Shown here piece by piece: positions 42,740-52,614 of a stretch of 64,000 nt of DNA. The position numbers were made by a program, and so were the translations under genes. Positions within the stretch are counted from its first letter, which is position 1. Each line of letters opens with the position of its first letter. The DNA is from Terrimesophilobacter bigeumensis (lineage in GTDB: Bacteria > Actinomycetota > Actinomycetes > Actinomycetales > Microbacteriaceae), in assembly GCF_039537265.1 (NCBI RefSeq), contig NZ_BAABAE010000003.1, positions 1,054,001 through 1,118,000 of the forward strand, written 5' to 3'. The notes beneath the pieces are model-generated. The model was not told the origin of the DNA and did no database searches. It saw only the letters and a list, made by a program, of their open reading frames with translations.

Positions 42740-43492
42740 GTGACGGCACAGAACTGGACTGAGCAGAACCGGGACGAGCAGAACCGGGACGAGCAGAAGT
42801 GGTACGGCACGCTCGGGGTCTTCGACCTGGAGACGACGGGTATCGACGTCCGGACGAGTCGCATCGTCTCGGCCAACGTGAGCGTCATCGATGCCACCGG
42901 CAGCGTGATCGAACGCACCGATTGGCTCGCCGACCCCGGCATCGATATCCCGCCCCAGGCGAGTGCCGTGCATGGGATCACGACCGAGCGCGCACGAGCG
43001 GAGGGCCGGCCGGCCGCCGAGGTCGTCGCCGGGATCGTCGCCGCCATTCGGGCGATCTTCGACCGTGGCCTCGCGCTCACGGTCTACAACGCGCCATACG
43101 ACCTCTCGCTGCTGAGCCACGAGGCCATCCGTCATGGCGTCCCAGCGCTCGAGGATCCGTCGCCCATCATCGATCCGCTCGTGATCGACAAGGCGATCGA
43201 CCGCTACCGCAAGGGCAAGCGCACCTTGGAGGCCGCAGCTCTCGTCTACGGCGTCGACCTCACCGACGCGCACGATGCGGGTGCCGATGCGATCGCCGCG
43301 GGGCGGGTGGCCCAGGCGATCGCCGCGCGCCATCCCTCAGAGCTCGACCTCACGGCCGAAGAGCTTCATGCCCGACAGGTGGAGTGGAGCGCGCAGCAGT
43401 CGGCGAGCTTCGCAGAGTACATGCGTCGCACGCACAACCCCGACTTCGTCGAGACGTCGGGCTGGCCTGTGCGCAGCGGACCGCAGCGCTGA
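42740..43492 (+). CDS. DEDDh 3'-5' exonuclease (DnaQ-like)
   Basis: A 250-residue exonuclease of the epsilon/RNase T group. Exo I is VFDLETTGID (Asp29, Glu31), Exo II NAPYDLSLLSHEA, and Exo III DAHDAGADAIAAGRVA with His and Asp. It may proofread or process DNA or RNA ends. A -10-like TAGTCT (42728-42733) is exactly 6 nt before the GTG start, suggesting a leaderless message. The first 20 residues contain a duplicated EQNRD unit from a 15-bp DNA repeat. Confidence 0.88.
   Translation: MTAQNWTEQNRDEQNRDEQKWYGTLGVFDLETTGIDVRTSRIVSANVSVIDATGSVIERTDWLADPGIDIPPQASAVHGITTERARAEGRPAAEVVAGIVAAIRAIFDRGLALTVYNAPYDLSLLSHEAIRHGVPALEDPSPIIDPLVIDKAIDRYRKGKRTLEAAALVYGVDLTDAHDAGADAIAAGRVAQAIAARHPSELDLTAEELHARQVEWSAQQSASFAEYMRRTHNPDFVETSGWPVRSGPQR
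42761..42798 (+). repeat. 15-bp in-frame tandem repeat in the exonuclease N-terminus
   Basis: GAGCAGAACCGGGAC occurs at 42761-42775 and 42776-42790, followed by a partial third copy (GAGCAGAA). It encodes EQNRD-EQNRD-EQ ahead of the catalytic domain. Confidence 0.9.
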
Positions 43493-43500
43493 GTGCGAAC

Positions 43501-43752
43501 CTAGCTGCCGAAGCCCTTGTACCGCGTGTTGAACTTCTCGACGCGGCCGGCACTGTCGAGGATGCGCTGCTTGCCCGTGTAGAACGGGTGCGACTCCGAA
43601 GAGATCTCGACGTCGATGACCGGGTAGCTGTTGCCGTCCTCCCAGTCGATCGTCTTGTCGCTCGTGACCGTGGAGCGCGTCAGGAAGGTCGCCCCGGAGG
43701 CGAGGTCGCGGAAGACCACCGGTGCGTAGTCGGGGTGGATGTCAGACTTCAT
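43501..43752 (-). CDS. rpmE2: 50S ribosomal protein L31 type B
   Basis: An 83-residue L31 of the zinc-free (C-minus) type: MKSDIHPDYAPVVFRDLASG, then TIDWEDGNSYPVIDVEISSESHPFYTGKQRILDSAGRVEKFNTRYKGF, without the CxxC pair of type A. Type B paralogues usually replace the zinc form under zinc limitation, but I see no clear Zur box. AAGGAA is upstream of the ATG, and a -10-like TAGACA overlaps the end of the upstream ABC gene. Confidence 0.97.
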   Translation of the reverse strand: MKSDIHPDYAPVVFRDLASGATFLTRSTVTSDKTIDWEDGNSYPVIDVEISSESHPFYTGKQRILDSAGRVEKFNTRYKGFGS

Positions 43753-43818
43753 GGGAATTCCTTGGGCTACCTGGCGTGCGGGAAGAGTTGCGGCGCGGAT
43801 CGAACGACGGCCGACTGT

Positions 43819-44607
43819 CTACTTTACCAGAGATCGAGCGGTGTACCGCCCGTCATGGTGCTCGAGTTCGAGCGGGAGGCCGAAGGTCTCCCCGAGATTC
43901 TCCGCGGTGAGCACCTCGGCGATGGGGCCTGCCGCCATGATGCGCCCCTCGCGCAGCAGCAGCGCATGCTCGAATCCCGGCGGAATCTCTTCGACGTGGT
44001 GCGTGACCATGACGATTCCCGGCGCGTTCTTCGCCGCCGCGTATCCGCTCAGGAGCTGGAGGAGCTCCTCTCGGGCGCCGAGGTCGAGGCTCGCGGCCGG
44101 CTCGTCGAGGAGCATGAGCTCCGGGTCGGTCATGACGGCCCTGGCGATCTGCACGCGCTTCTGCTCACCGTCGCTCAGCTGGCCGAACCGTCGCTCCTGG
44201 AGGTGGTCGAGCTTCCATTCGGCGAGCACCCGGCGCGCACGGCGGGTATCGACGGCGTCATACTCCTCGTTCCAGCGACCGGTGACCGAGTACGAGGCGG
44301 TCAGGACGACGTTGAGCACCGTCTCGTTCGCCGGGAGCCGGCGGGCGAGCGCCGTGGAGGCGAACCCGATCCTCGTACGGAGGTCGAAGACGTCGACGTC
44401 GCCGAGCGTCTCATCGAGTACCGTCGCCATCCCCAGGGACGGATGGATCATGGCCGACGCCACCTGCAGCAGTGTCGTCTTGCCCGCTCCGTTCGGCCCG
44501 AGGACGACCCAGCGCTCGGCGCTGTCGGCGGTCCAGTCGACCGAGTCCAGGATGCGGTTGCCTCCCCGAACGACGGAGACATCATCGAACTGGAGAACGC
44601 TGGCCAT
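43819..44607 (-). CDS. Orphan ABC ATPase (YlmA/ModF-like)
   Basis: A 262-residue single ABC domain: Walker A LGPNGAGKTTLL (about 35-46), signature QLSDGEQKRVQIARA (Asp in place of the second Gly), Walker B LMLLDEPAASLDLG and switch MVTHHVEEI. The form resembles YlmA-type ATPases and iron or molybdate importers, but there is no permease or binding protein beside it, so it may act with a distant permease or have a non-transport role. ATG at 44607 matches the domain start. Confidence 0.85.
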   Translation of the reverse strand: MASVLQFDDVSVVRGGNRILDSVDWTADSAERWVVLGPNGAGKTTLLQVASAMIHPSLGMATVLDETLGDVDVFDLRTRIGFASTALARRLPANETVLNVVLTASYSVTGRWNEEYDAVDTRRARRVLAEWKLDHLQERRFGQLSDGEQKRVQIARAVMTDPELMLLDEPAASLDLGAREELLQLLSGYAAAKNAPGIVMVTHHVEEIPPGFEHALLLREGRIMAAGPIAEVLTAENLGETFGLPLELEHHDGRYTARSLVK

Positions 44608-44657
44608 AGCCTCAACCCTAAGCCACCAGGTCGGCGGTCCCCATCCTCGGGCACCGG

Positions 44658-45839
44658 TCAGGACAGCGAGTCGTAAACCCTCCGCGTGCTCTCGGCGATG
44701 CGATCCCAGCCGAAGTCCTGCTCCACGCGCGCCCGGCCCGCCTGCCCCATCATCCGGGCACGGACCGGGTCCTGCAGGACGTCGAGGAGCGCGGCCGCGA
44801 GTTCGGCGACGAACGCCTTCGGCTTCTTCGGGGTTCCCGTTCCGTCCTCCGCCTGCGCGATCGGTACGAGCCTGCCGGTGATCCCATCCGCGACGACCTC
44901 GGGGATGCCGCCGGTCGCCGTCCCGACGACCGGCACGCCGCACGCCATGGCCTCGAGGTTGACGATGCCGAGAGGCTCGTAGATGGAGGGGCAGACGAAC
45001 ACCGTCGCCGACGAGAGCACCGCGATGAGTTCGCCATGGCTCAGCAGCCGATCGAGCCAGACGACACCGGATCGCTCCTGCTGCAGCCCGGAGACGAGCT
45101 CCTCCACCTCGGCGAGGATCTCCGGAGTGTCCGGGGCTCCCGCGCACAGGATGAGCTGGACATCCGCCGGCAGCTCGCGAGCGGCCCGGAGCAGGTACGG
45201 CAGGCCCTTCTGGCGGGTGATCCTGCCCACGAAGACGACCGACGGCCTGGTCGGGTCGATCCCGAGGCTCCTCACCACCTCCTCGTCCGGGGCGGGCCGC
45301 CAGCGGTCGAGGTCGATGCCGTTGTGCACGACGGAGACCCGCGACTCGTCGAGGCCGGGGTAGGAACGGAGGATGTCCCTTCGCATCCCGTCGCTCACCG
45401 CGATGATGGCGTCCGCGTTGCGGAAGGCGTTCTCCTCGATGGCGCTCGAGATGCGGTAGCCGCCGCCGAGCTGTTCGGCCTTCCACGGCCGCAGCGGCTC
45501 GAGGCTGTGCGCGGTGACGACGTGCGGTATGCCGTGGAGCAGCTGGGCGAGACGGCCTGCGCCATTCGTGTACCAGGTGTGGGAGTGCACGATGTCGGCA
45601 CCGGCGACGTCCTGCGCCATCTGAAGGTCGACGCCGAGGGCGGCGAGCGAGGGGTTGGCGTTCACGAGTTCGGCGGGAACGAGATAGGGGTAGACATCCT
45701 CCTCGGCCCTGGGCAGCCCGAAGCAGCGCACGACGACGCGCGTCTCCCGCCGCAGGGCGCTCACGAGCTCGCCGACGTGCACGCCGGCACCCCCGTAGAC
45801 CTCCGGCGGGTACTCGCGGGTCAGCAGATCCACTCTCAC
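44658..45839 (-). CDS. glgA: Actinobacterial GlgA-type glycogen/maltose-1-phosphate synthase (GT4)
   Basis: A 393-residue GT4 enzyme beginning VRVDLLTREYPPEVYGGAGVHV, the usual start of the actinobacterial ADP-glucose enzyme. Other features: HSHTWYTNGAGRLAQ, TAHSLEPLRPWKAEQLGGGY, VGRITRQKGL and SIYEPLGIVNLEAMACGVPVVGTATGGIPE. In mycobacteria the homologue is GlgM, which makes maltose-1-phosphate from ADP-glucose rather than extending glycogen, so either activity is possible here. It is divergent from glgC, which makes its donor, across 62 bp. AGGAG fits the GTG at 45833, but homology favours the GTG at 45839. Confidence 0.9.
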   Translation of the reverse strand: MRVDLLTREYPPEVYGGAGVHVGELVSALRRETRVVVRCFGLPRAEEDVYPYLVPAELVNANPSLAALGVDLQMAQDVAGADIVHSHTWYTNGAGRLAQLLHGIPHVVTAHSLEPLRPWKAEQLGGGYRISSAIEENAFRNADAIIAVSDGMRRDILRSYPGLDESRVSVVHNGIDLDRWRPAPDEEVVRSLGIDPTRPSVVFVGRITRQKGLPYLLRAARELPADVQLILCAGAPDTPEILAEVEELVSGLQQERSGVVWLDRLLSHGELIAVLSSATVFVCPSIYEPLGIVNLEAMACGVPVVGTATGGIPEVVADGITGRLVPIAQAEDGTGTPKKPKAFVAELAAALLDVLQDPVRARMMGQAGRARVEQDFGWDRIAESTRRVYDSLS

Positions 45840-45901
45840 TCCTGCGACGCTAGTACAGTCCGCCCTGCCCATCCACTGCGAGGCTCATCTACTGTGGGAG
45901 C

Positions 45902-47140
45902 ATGGCGCCAAAGAAAGTGTTCGGGATCGTTCTCGCCGGCGGGGAGGGCAAGCGGCTCATGCCGCTGACCGCCGATCGCGCCAAACCGGCCGTCCCCTTC
46001 GCCGGCAACTATCGCCTCGTCGACTTCGCCCTCTCGAACCTCATCAACTCCGGACTGCTGCAGATCGTCGTACTCACCCAGTACAAGTCGCACAGCCTCG
46101 ACCGCCACGTCTCCCAGACCTGGCGGCTCTCCAGCCTCACCAACTCCTACATCGCCTCGGTGCCCGCCCAGCAGCGCCTGGGCAAGCGGTGGTTCGCCGG
46201 ATCGGCGGATGCCATCCTGCAGAGCCTCAACCTGTTGCGCGACGAGAAACCCGACATCGTCGTCGTCGTCGGTGCGGACCACGTGTACCGGATGGACTTC
46301 AGCCAGATGATCGAGGCGCACCTCGAGTCCGGCGCCGGAGTGACGGTCGCCGCCATCCGTCAGCCGATCGCCCTCGCGAACCAGTTCGGGGTCATCGAGG
46401 TGGACGAGGGCGACGCGACGCGGATCACCGCGTTCCGCGAGAAGCCGCAGGACCCGGTCGGACTCGCGGACTCACCGCACGAGGTCCTCGCCTCGATGGG
46501 CAACTACGTGTTCAACGCCGACACGCTCGTCGATGCGGTCCTGCGCGACGGCGAGCGGCCGGACTCGAACCACGACATGGGTGGCGACATCGTTCCGGAT
46601 TTCGTCTCACGGGGCGATGCGGCCGTGTACGACCTCATCCGCAACGACGTCCCCGGAGCCACCGACCGGGACCGGTACTACTGGCGCGACGTGGGGACGA
46701 TCGAGTCGTTCTTCGACGCCCACCAGGACCTCATCTCCGCGCTGCCGGTCTTCAACCTCTACAACCGCGAGTGGCCGATCTACAACGAACAGCTGAACTC
46801 GCCGCCGGCGAAGTTCGTGCGCGATGCGAGCGGCAACCTCGGCACGACGATCGACTCGATCGTCTCCCTCGGTTCGCTCCTGTCCGGCGCGCACATCGAA
46901 CGCAGCGTCCTCGGGCCGTGGGCCACGATCGAGTCGGGTGCCAGGGTCGTCGACTCGATCCTCTTCGATCGCGTGCACATCGGTCCTGGGGCCACGGTGC
47001 GCAGGGCTATTCTGGACAAGGAGGTCGTCGTCGAACCCGGCGCGACCGTCGGTGTCGATCCGGCGGCTGACCAGGCCAGGGGTTTCACCGTGACCGATAC
47101 CGGTATCACCGTCGTGGGCAAGGGCGTTCACGTCGACTGA
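45902..47140 (+). CDS. glgC: Glucose-1-phosphate adenylyltransferase GlgC
   Basis: A 412-residue ADP-glucose pyrophosphorylase, the committed step to glycogen or maltose-1-phosphate. The nucleotidyl-transferase signature GIVLAGGEGKRLMPLTADRAKPAVPFAG is at 9-36, VVGADHVYRMDF near 122, and the C-terminal left-handed beta-helix (LGPWATIESGARVVDSILFDRVHIGPGATVRRAI) is complete. A -10-like TACTGT (45890-45895) stands exactly 6 nt before the ATG, consistent with a leaderless mRNA. SerB follows by 33 bp on the same strand. Confidence 0.96.
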   Translation: MAPKKVFGIVLAGGEGKRLMPLTADRAKPAVPFAGNYRLVDFALSNLINSGLLQIVVLTQYKSHSLDRHVSQTWRLSSLTNSYIASVPAQQRLGKRWFAGSADAILQSLNLLRDEKPDIVVVVGADHVYRMDFSQMIEAHLESGAGVTVAAIRQPIALANQFGVIEVDEGDATRITAFREKPQDPVGLADSPHEVLASMGNYVFNADTLVDAVLRDGERPDSNHDMGGDIVPDFVSRGDAAVYDLIRNDVPGATDRDRYYWRDVGTIESFFDAHQDLISALPVFNLYNREWPIYNEQLNSPPAKFVRDASGNLGTTIDSIVSLGSLLSGAHIERSVLGPWATIESGARVVDSILFDRVHIGPGATVRRAILDKEVVVEPGATVGVDPAADQARGFTVTDTGITVVGKGVHVD

Positions 47141-47173
47141 CCTTCGCGCCCACGCTGCCCATCAGAGGATGCC

Positions 47174-47812
47174 ATGCCCCGCTTTCTCGTCGTCCTCGAT
47201 GTCGATTCGACCCTCATCGAGAACGAGGTCATCGAGCTGCTCGCGGAGGCCGCCGGCACGCTTCCCGAGGTCGCCCGGATCACCGCATCCGCGATGAACG
47301 GCGAGGTGGACTTCGAACAGAGCCTGCGAGCACGCGTCGCGACCCTGGCCGGCCTCGCGGCGACCGTGTTCGAGGATGTCGGGCGACGGGTGACCCTGAC
47401 GAACGGCGTGCAGCGGATGGTCGACGGCGTGCACGAAGCGGGCGGGCGGGTCGCCGTGGTCTCCGGGGGCTTCCACGAGGTCGTCGACCCGGTGGCCGCA
47501 GCGATCGGACTCGACTACGTGCGGGCGAACCGGCTCGAGGTCGTCGACGGTGCGCTCACCGGCGGACTGGTCGGGCCGATCGTCGACGCCCAGGCGAAGG
47601 CCGATACGCTCCGCGAGTGGGCCGAGGACTTCGGGGTCCCGCTCCGACAGACGATAGCCGTCGGCGACGGCGCCAACGATCTACCGATGATGGCGATCAC
47701 CGGGCTCTCGGTCGGGTTCGACGCGAAGGCGCCGGTGCGCGACGAGGCGAACCTCATCATGGATGCGCGCGACCTGTCGCAGCTGCTCCCGCTGCTCGGC
47801 CTGCGGGGTTGA
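47174..47812 (+). CDS. serB: Phosphoserine phosphatase SerB
   Basis: A 212-residue HAD phosphatase catalysing the last step of serine synthesis. Motif I VVLDVDSTLIENE (Asp9, Asp11), motif II VVSGGFHEVVDPV, and motif III/IV IAVGDGANDLPMMAITGLSVGFDAKAPVRDEA match SerB closely. It lacks the N-terminal ACT domains of longer forms. It converges on fabG. Confidence 0.93.
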   Translation: MPRFLVVLDVDSTLIENEVIELLAEAAGTLPEVARITASAMNGEVDFEQSLRARVATLAGLAATVFEDVGRRVTLTNGVQRMVDGVHEAGGRVAVVSGGFHEVVDPVAAAIGLDYVRANRLEVVDGALTGGLVGPIVDAQAKADTLREWAEDFGVPLRQTIAVGDGANDLPMMAITGLSVGFDAKAPVRDEANLIMDARDLSQLLPLLGLRG

Positions 47813-47822
47813 ACCGCGCCGG

Positions 47823-48533
47823 TCAGTGCCCCATGCCCAGGCCGCCGTCGACCGGGATGACCGCGCCGGAGATGTAGGAGGCATCGTCGCTCGCGAGCCA
47901 GACGACGACCCTGGCGACCTCCTCCGGTGTGGCGTAGCGTCCGGCGGGAATCGACTTGAGGTACTCGGCCTGCTGCTCCGCGGGGAGCACCGCCGTCATC
48001 TCGGTCTCCACGAAGCCCGGCGCGACGACGTTCGCCGTGATGTTGCGGGAGCCCAGTTCGCGCGTGAGCGAACGAGCGAGGCCGACGAGGCCGCTCTTCG
48101 ACGCCGAGTAGTTGACCTGCCCTGCTGATCCGAGCAGCCCGACGACGCTCGAGACGAGCACGATGCGGCCGAATCGTGCCTTGAGCATCCCCTTGGACGC
48201 CCGCTTCACGACGCGGAACGCTCCGGAGAGGTTGGTGTCGATGACGGAGGTGAAGTCGTCCTCCGACATGCGCAGCAGAAGGGTGTCCCTGGTGATCCCG
48301 GCATTCGCGACGAGCACCTCGACGGGTCCGAGTTCGGCCTCGACAGAGGTGAAGGCCGCGTCGATCGAGTCGGCATCGGTGACATCGGCCCGCACCGTCA
48401 TCGAACCGGTGGGGCCGTCACCGGACCGCGCCGTCACGGCGACGCGATGCCCCTGGGCGAGGAATTCCGCCGCGATCGCGAACCCGATGCCGCGGTTGCC
48501 GCCGGTGACCAGCACTGTTCTGGTTGTTTGCAT
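47823..48533 (-). CDS. fabG: 3-oxoacyl-ACP reductase FabG
   Basis: A 236-residue SDR with full FabG character: VLVTGGNRGIGFAIAAEFL (from residue 7), NAGITRDTLLLRMSEDDF, IDTNLSGAF, catalytic Ser in VLVSSVVGLLGSAGQVNYSASKSG with Tyr and Lys, and NVVAPGFVETEMTAVLP. The middle NAG-I-T-R-D-x-L segment is specific for acyl-ACP reductases. It reduces beta-ketoacyl-ACP in fatty acid synthesis, although the FAS genes are elsewhere. The start is ATG at 48533, with 48542 as an alternative. Confidence 0.9.
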   Translation of the reverse strand: MQTTRTVLVTGGNRGIGFAIAAEFLAQGHRVAVTARSGDGPTGSMTVRADVTDADSIDAAFTSVEAELGPVEVLVANAGITRDTLLLRMSEDDFTSVIDTNLSGAFRVVKRASKGMLKARFGRIVLVSSVVGLLGSAGQVNYSASKSGLVGLARSLTRELGSRNITANVVAPGFVETEMTAVLPAEQQAEYLKSIPAGRYATPEEVARVVVWLASDDASYISGAVIPVDGGLGMGH

Positions 48534-48604
48534 GCGCCCCATCCTAGAGGCGGCAGAATGCGGCGGCGGGACCGGCCCGAACCTCTTAGGCTGGGAGCGA
48601 GCCC

Positions 48605-48883
48605 ATGGCAAAGCAACCGAACTCCATCACGTCACTCCCCCGGTCCCCCGACGACGACCGGCGCTCGAGAATGATCAGGTACAGCGTGACGATGGGCATC
48701 CGCCTGGTGTGCGTCATCCTATGCATCTTCGTGCGCGGCTGGTGGCTCGTGCTGTGCGCGGCGGGCGCCGTCATCCTGCCCTACATCGCGGTCGTCCTGG
48801 CCAACGTCGTGGATACGAGGACTTCGCGAGTCGAGCGACCCGGCAGCGTCGTGCCCTACGACAAGCACGACGAGGCACCGTGA
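48605..48883 (+). CDS. DUF3099 membrane protein
   Basis: A 92-residue actinobacterial DUF3099 protein: the soluble start SITSLPRSPDDDRRSRMIRYSVTMGIR, two TM helices (LVCVILCIFVRGWWLVLCAAGAVILPYIAVVLANVV) and a polar tail. Function unknown. GGGAG precedes the ATG. It starts a tight run with the next small protein (GTGA overlap) and SURF1 (ATGA overlap). Confidence 0.88.
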   Translation: MAKQPNSITSLPRSPDDDRRSRMIRYSVTMGIRLVCVILCIFVRGWWLVLCAAGAVILPYIAVVLANVVDTRTSRVERPGSVVPYDKHDEAP

Positions 48884-49104
48884 CTGCGACGGCTCAGGAG
48901 TGCTCCCGCGCCGGATGCCGCGCCGACGCCGCCTGGAACGTGAACTGGCGGAACCCGCGCATCCACGGCGAGGAGCGCGTCAAGGTCTGGCTCGCCTGCG
49001 ATGAACACCGGGGCTACCTGCACGACTACCTCTCATCCCGGGGGTTCCCGGTGATGGTCACGCCGCTCGGAGTCGCCGTCGATCGTGTCGAGGCATCGCC
49101 ATGA
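48880..49104 (+). CDS. Small Cys/His-rich protein of unknown function (74 aa)
   Basis: A 74-residue soluble protein, VTATAQECSRAGCRADAAWNVNWRNP then HGEERVKVWLACDEHRGYLHDYLSSRGFPV. Cys in CSRAGC and ACDEH could bind one zinc ion. It overlaps DUF3099 by GTGA and SURF1 by ATGA, so it is translated in one operon with a cytochrome oxidase assembly factor. I do not know a function for the family. Confidence 0.75.
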   Translation: MTATAQECSRAGCRADAAWNVNWRNPRIHGEERVKVWLACDEHRGYLHDYLSSRGFPVMVTPLGVAVDRVEASP

Positions 49105-49946
49105 CGGGATGGCGGTTCCTGCTGAGCGCTCGCTGGGCCGGCTACCTCGCCCTCGTGGTGGCCTTCGCGATAGCCTGCAGCCTGCTCGGCACCTGGCAGC
49201 TCGCCCGCCGCGCAGAAGCCCACGCCGCCATCGTCAAGATCGACGAGAACTACGACAGCTCTCCTGCCCCCCTGGCGACACTGCTGCCCGCCCTCGACTC
49301 CTTCGAGGACTCCCAGGAATGGACCCAGGTCGAGCTCCGGGGCGAGTACCTGGCCGATGACCAGCTGCTCGTGCGCACCCGGCCGCTGGGCGGCAACCCC
49401 GGTTTCGAGGTCCTCGTTCCACTTCGGCTCGAAGACGGCTCGGTCTTCGTCGTGGATCGCGGCTGGGTGGCGGTCGGGAGCACCCAGGATGCCCCGGACG
49501 TCGTTCCCGCCGCCCCCGCCGGGCCCGTGACGGTCGTCGCCCGGCTGAAGCCCGGAGAGCCGGAGCTGGCGGGCCGCACGGCGCCGGACGGCCAGATCGC
49601 CACCATCCAGCTCGACGACATCGCCACGCGCCTCGGCCTGCCGACCTACACCGGCGCATACGGGCTCATGGTCTCCGAGTCCCCTGCGCCGCCGGAGCGC
49701 CCGGTCGCACTGCCCAAGCCTCCGCGCGACGAAGGGCCGCACCTCTCCTACGCGTTCCAGTGGTACGTCTTCGCCCTGCTCGGCTTCATCGGGTTCGGCT
49801 GGGCCATCCGTCAGGAATATCGGCTCGTGAACGCCGACGACCCCGAGGAGCGGGACCGGGCGGCCGAGCGCGAACGCAGGAGGGCTCAGCGGACTCCGAC
49901 CGACGCCGACGTCGAGGACGCCATCCTGGACCGGGTCGAGTCTTAG
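49101..49946 (+). CDS. SURF1-family cytochrome oxidase biogenesis protein
   Basis: A 281-residue SURF1 protein aiding haem insertion into cytochrome aa3. It has the family topology: TM1 WAGYLALVVAFAIACSLLGTWQLARR (about 9-34), an outer domain with LVRTRPLGGNPGFEVLVPLRLEDGSVFVVDRGWV, and TM2 HLSYAFQWYVFALLGFIGFGWAIRQEYR near 215-242. The C-terminal tail is long and charged. CtaA and ctaB, which make haem A, lie 7 kb downstream. Confidence 0.93.
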   Translation: MTGWRFLLSARWAGYLALVVAFAIACSLLGTWQLARRAEAHAAIVKIDENYDSSPAPLATLLPALDSFEDSQEWTQVELRGEYLADDQLLVRTRPLGGNPGFEVLVPLRLEDGSVFVVDRGWVAVGSTQDAPDVVPAAPAGPVTVVARLKPGEPELAGRTAPDGQIATIQLDDIATRLGLPTYTGAYGLMVSESPAPPERPVALPKPPRDEGPHLSYAFQWYVFALLGFIGFGWAIRQEYRLVNADDPEERDRAAERERRRAQRTPTDADVEDAILDRVES

Positions 49947-49966
49947 CGCACGCCGCGCCGCGGCGA

Positions 49967-51583
<1,617 letters not shown>

Positions 51584-51634
51584 TCGTTGCCGGTCGACAA
51601 CACGATGCGGTGGGGGAACGTCTAGTCTAAGTGC

Positions 51635-52252
51635 ATGACCTCTCTGAGCCTGGCCATCGGCAGACCCACACTGGCAGACCGGCTTTTCGCCCGCGGCCTC
51701 GTCATGGACATCGTGCTCGTCGCCGCAGGCGCGGCGCTCACGGCGATCGCTGCTCAGGTTCAGGTGCCATTGTGGCCGGTCCCGATCACCGGGCAGACGC
51801 TCGCCGTGCTGCTCGTCGGAAGCTCGCTCGGCGCCCTCCGAGGGGCGCTCTCGATGCTCCTCTATGCCGTTCTCGGCATGGTGGGGCTTCCCGTGTTCAG
51901 CGATGCGACATCCGGCATGGGTGTCATCCTCGGGCCGACCGGCGGCTACATCGTCGGCTTCGTGTTCGCTGCCGCTTTCACCGGATGGATCGCGCAGCGC
52001 TCCTGGGATCGCAGGATCCTGCGCTCGCTCCTCGCCTTCGCCGGCGGGACCGTCGTGACCTTCGCGATCGGGCTCCCCTGGCTTGCGATGGCTCTCGGCC
52101 TGAACCTCGAGCAGACGCTCGCCGGAGGGCTCTACCCCTTCATCATCGGCGGCATCGTCAAGGCGATCATCGCCGCGGGCGTCGTGACGTTCGGCTGGCG
52201 GTACATCGAGCGCGAGGATCGTCGTCGCGCCGACCGGGAGCTCAGCAGTTAG
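51635..52252 (+). CDS. bioY: Biotin ECF-transporter substrate component BioY
   Basis: A 205-residue membrane protein of six TM helices binding biotin for import: LVAAGAALTAIAAQVQVPLWPVPITGQTLAVLLVGSSLGALRGALSMLLYAVLGMVGLPVF and GPTGGYIVGFVFAAAFTGWIAQR are the family core. No EcfA or EcfT gene adjoins it, so it works alone or with a shared module. A -10-like TAGTCT (51623-51628) is exactly 6 nt before the ATG. Its stop lies in a 16-bp repeat shared with the convergent sufT. Confidence 0.94.
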   Translation: MTSLSLAIGRPTLADRLFARGLVMDIVLVAAGAALTAIAAQVQVPLWPVPITGQTLAVLLVGSSLGALRGALSMLLYAVLGMVGLPVFSDATSGMGVILGPTGGYIVGFVFAAAFTGWIAQRSWDRRILRSLLAFAGGTVVTFAIGLPWLAMALGLNLEQTLAGGLYPFIIGGIVKAIIAAGVVTFGWRYIEREDRRRADRELSS

Positions 52253-52289
52253 GAATCGCTGCAGCTAAGAAGCGCTGCGGCTAGATCGC
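52245..52289. repeat. 16-bp degenerate tandem repeat with stop codons on both strands
   Basis: GCAGTTAGGAATCGCT, GCAGCTAAGAAGCGCT and GCGGCTAGATCGC follow each other. Each carries TAG or TAA on the plus strand and, except where diverged, TAG on the minus strand. The bioY stop (52250-52252) is in the first unit and the sufT stop (52283-52281) in the last. Confidence 0.85.
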
Positions 52290-52610
52290 GAAGCCGATCG
52301 CCCGCATCATGTCGCGGCCGTCATCGGTGATCTTCTCGGGGCCCCACGGCGGCATCCACACCCAGTTGATGCGGAACTGCTCGACGACACCGTCGAGCGC
52401 CTGGGCCATGTCCTCCTCGATGACGTCGGTGAGCGGACATCCGGCCGAGGTGAGCGTCATGCTCACGATGAGCGCCTGGTTCTCGTCATCCCAGCTCAGG
52501 TCGTAGATGAGCCCGAGGTCGACGATGTTGACGCCGAGCTCCGGGTCGACGACATCCTTCAGCGACTCCTCGACCTGGTCGAAGAGCTTCGGTTCCAGTG
52601 CGACTGCCAT
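52281..52610 (-). CDS. sufT: SufT-like metal-sulfur cluster assembly factor (DUF59)
   Basis: A 109-residue DUF59 protein: LKDVVDPELGVNIVDLGLIYDLSW, VSMTLTSAGCPLTDVIEEDMAQAL with the conserved Cys, and FRINWVWMPPWGPEKITDDGRDMMRAIGFAI. It assists maturation of Fe-S proteins. It ends the suf operon 4 bp after sufC. The stop lies in the shared 16-bp repeat with bioY. Confidence 0.9.
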   Translation of the reverse strand: MAVALEPKLFDQVEESLKDVVDPELGVNIVDLGLIYDLSWDDENQALIVSMTLTSAGCPLTDVIEEDMAQALDGVVEQFRINWVWMPPWGPEKITDDGRDMMRAIGFAI

Positions 52611-52614
52611 GCCT

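Noticed and set aside
40946..43333. A 795-codon minus-strand frame opposite treS and the exonuclease
   Set aside because: No family features; the plus-strand genes have complete catalytic motifs.
43753..43818. Zur box before rpmE2
   Set aside because: No inverted repeat resembling a Zur site was found, despite the expectation for a type B L31.
51584..51634. BirA/BioR operator before bioY
   Set aside because: No TTGTAAAC-type inverted repeat or BioR palindrome found in the 51-bp gap.
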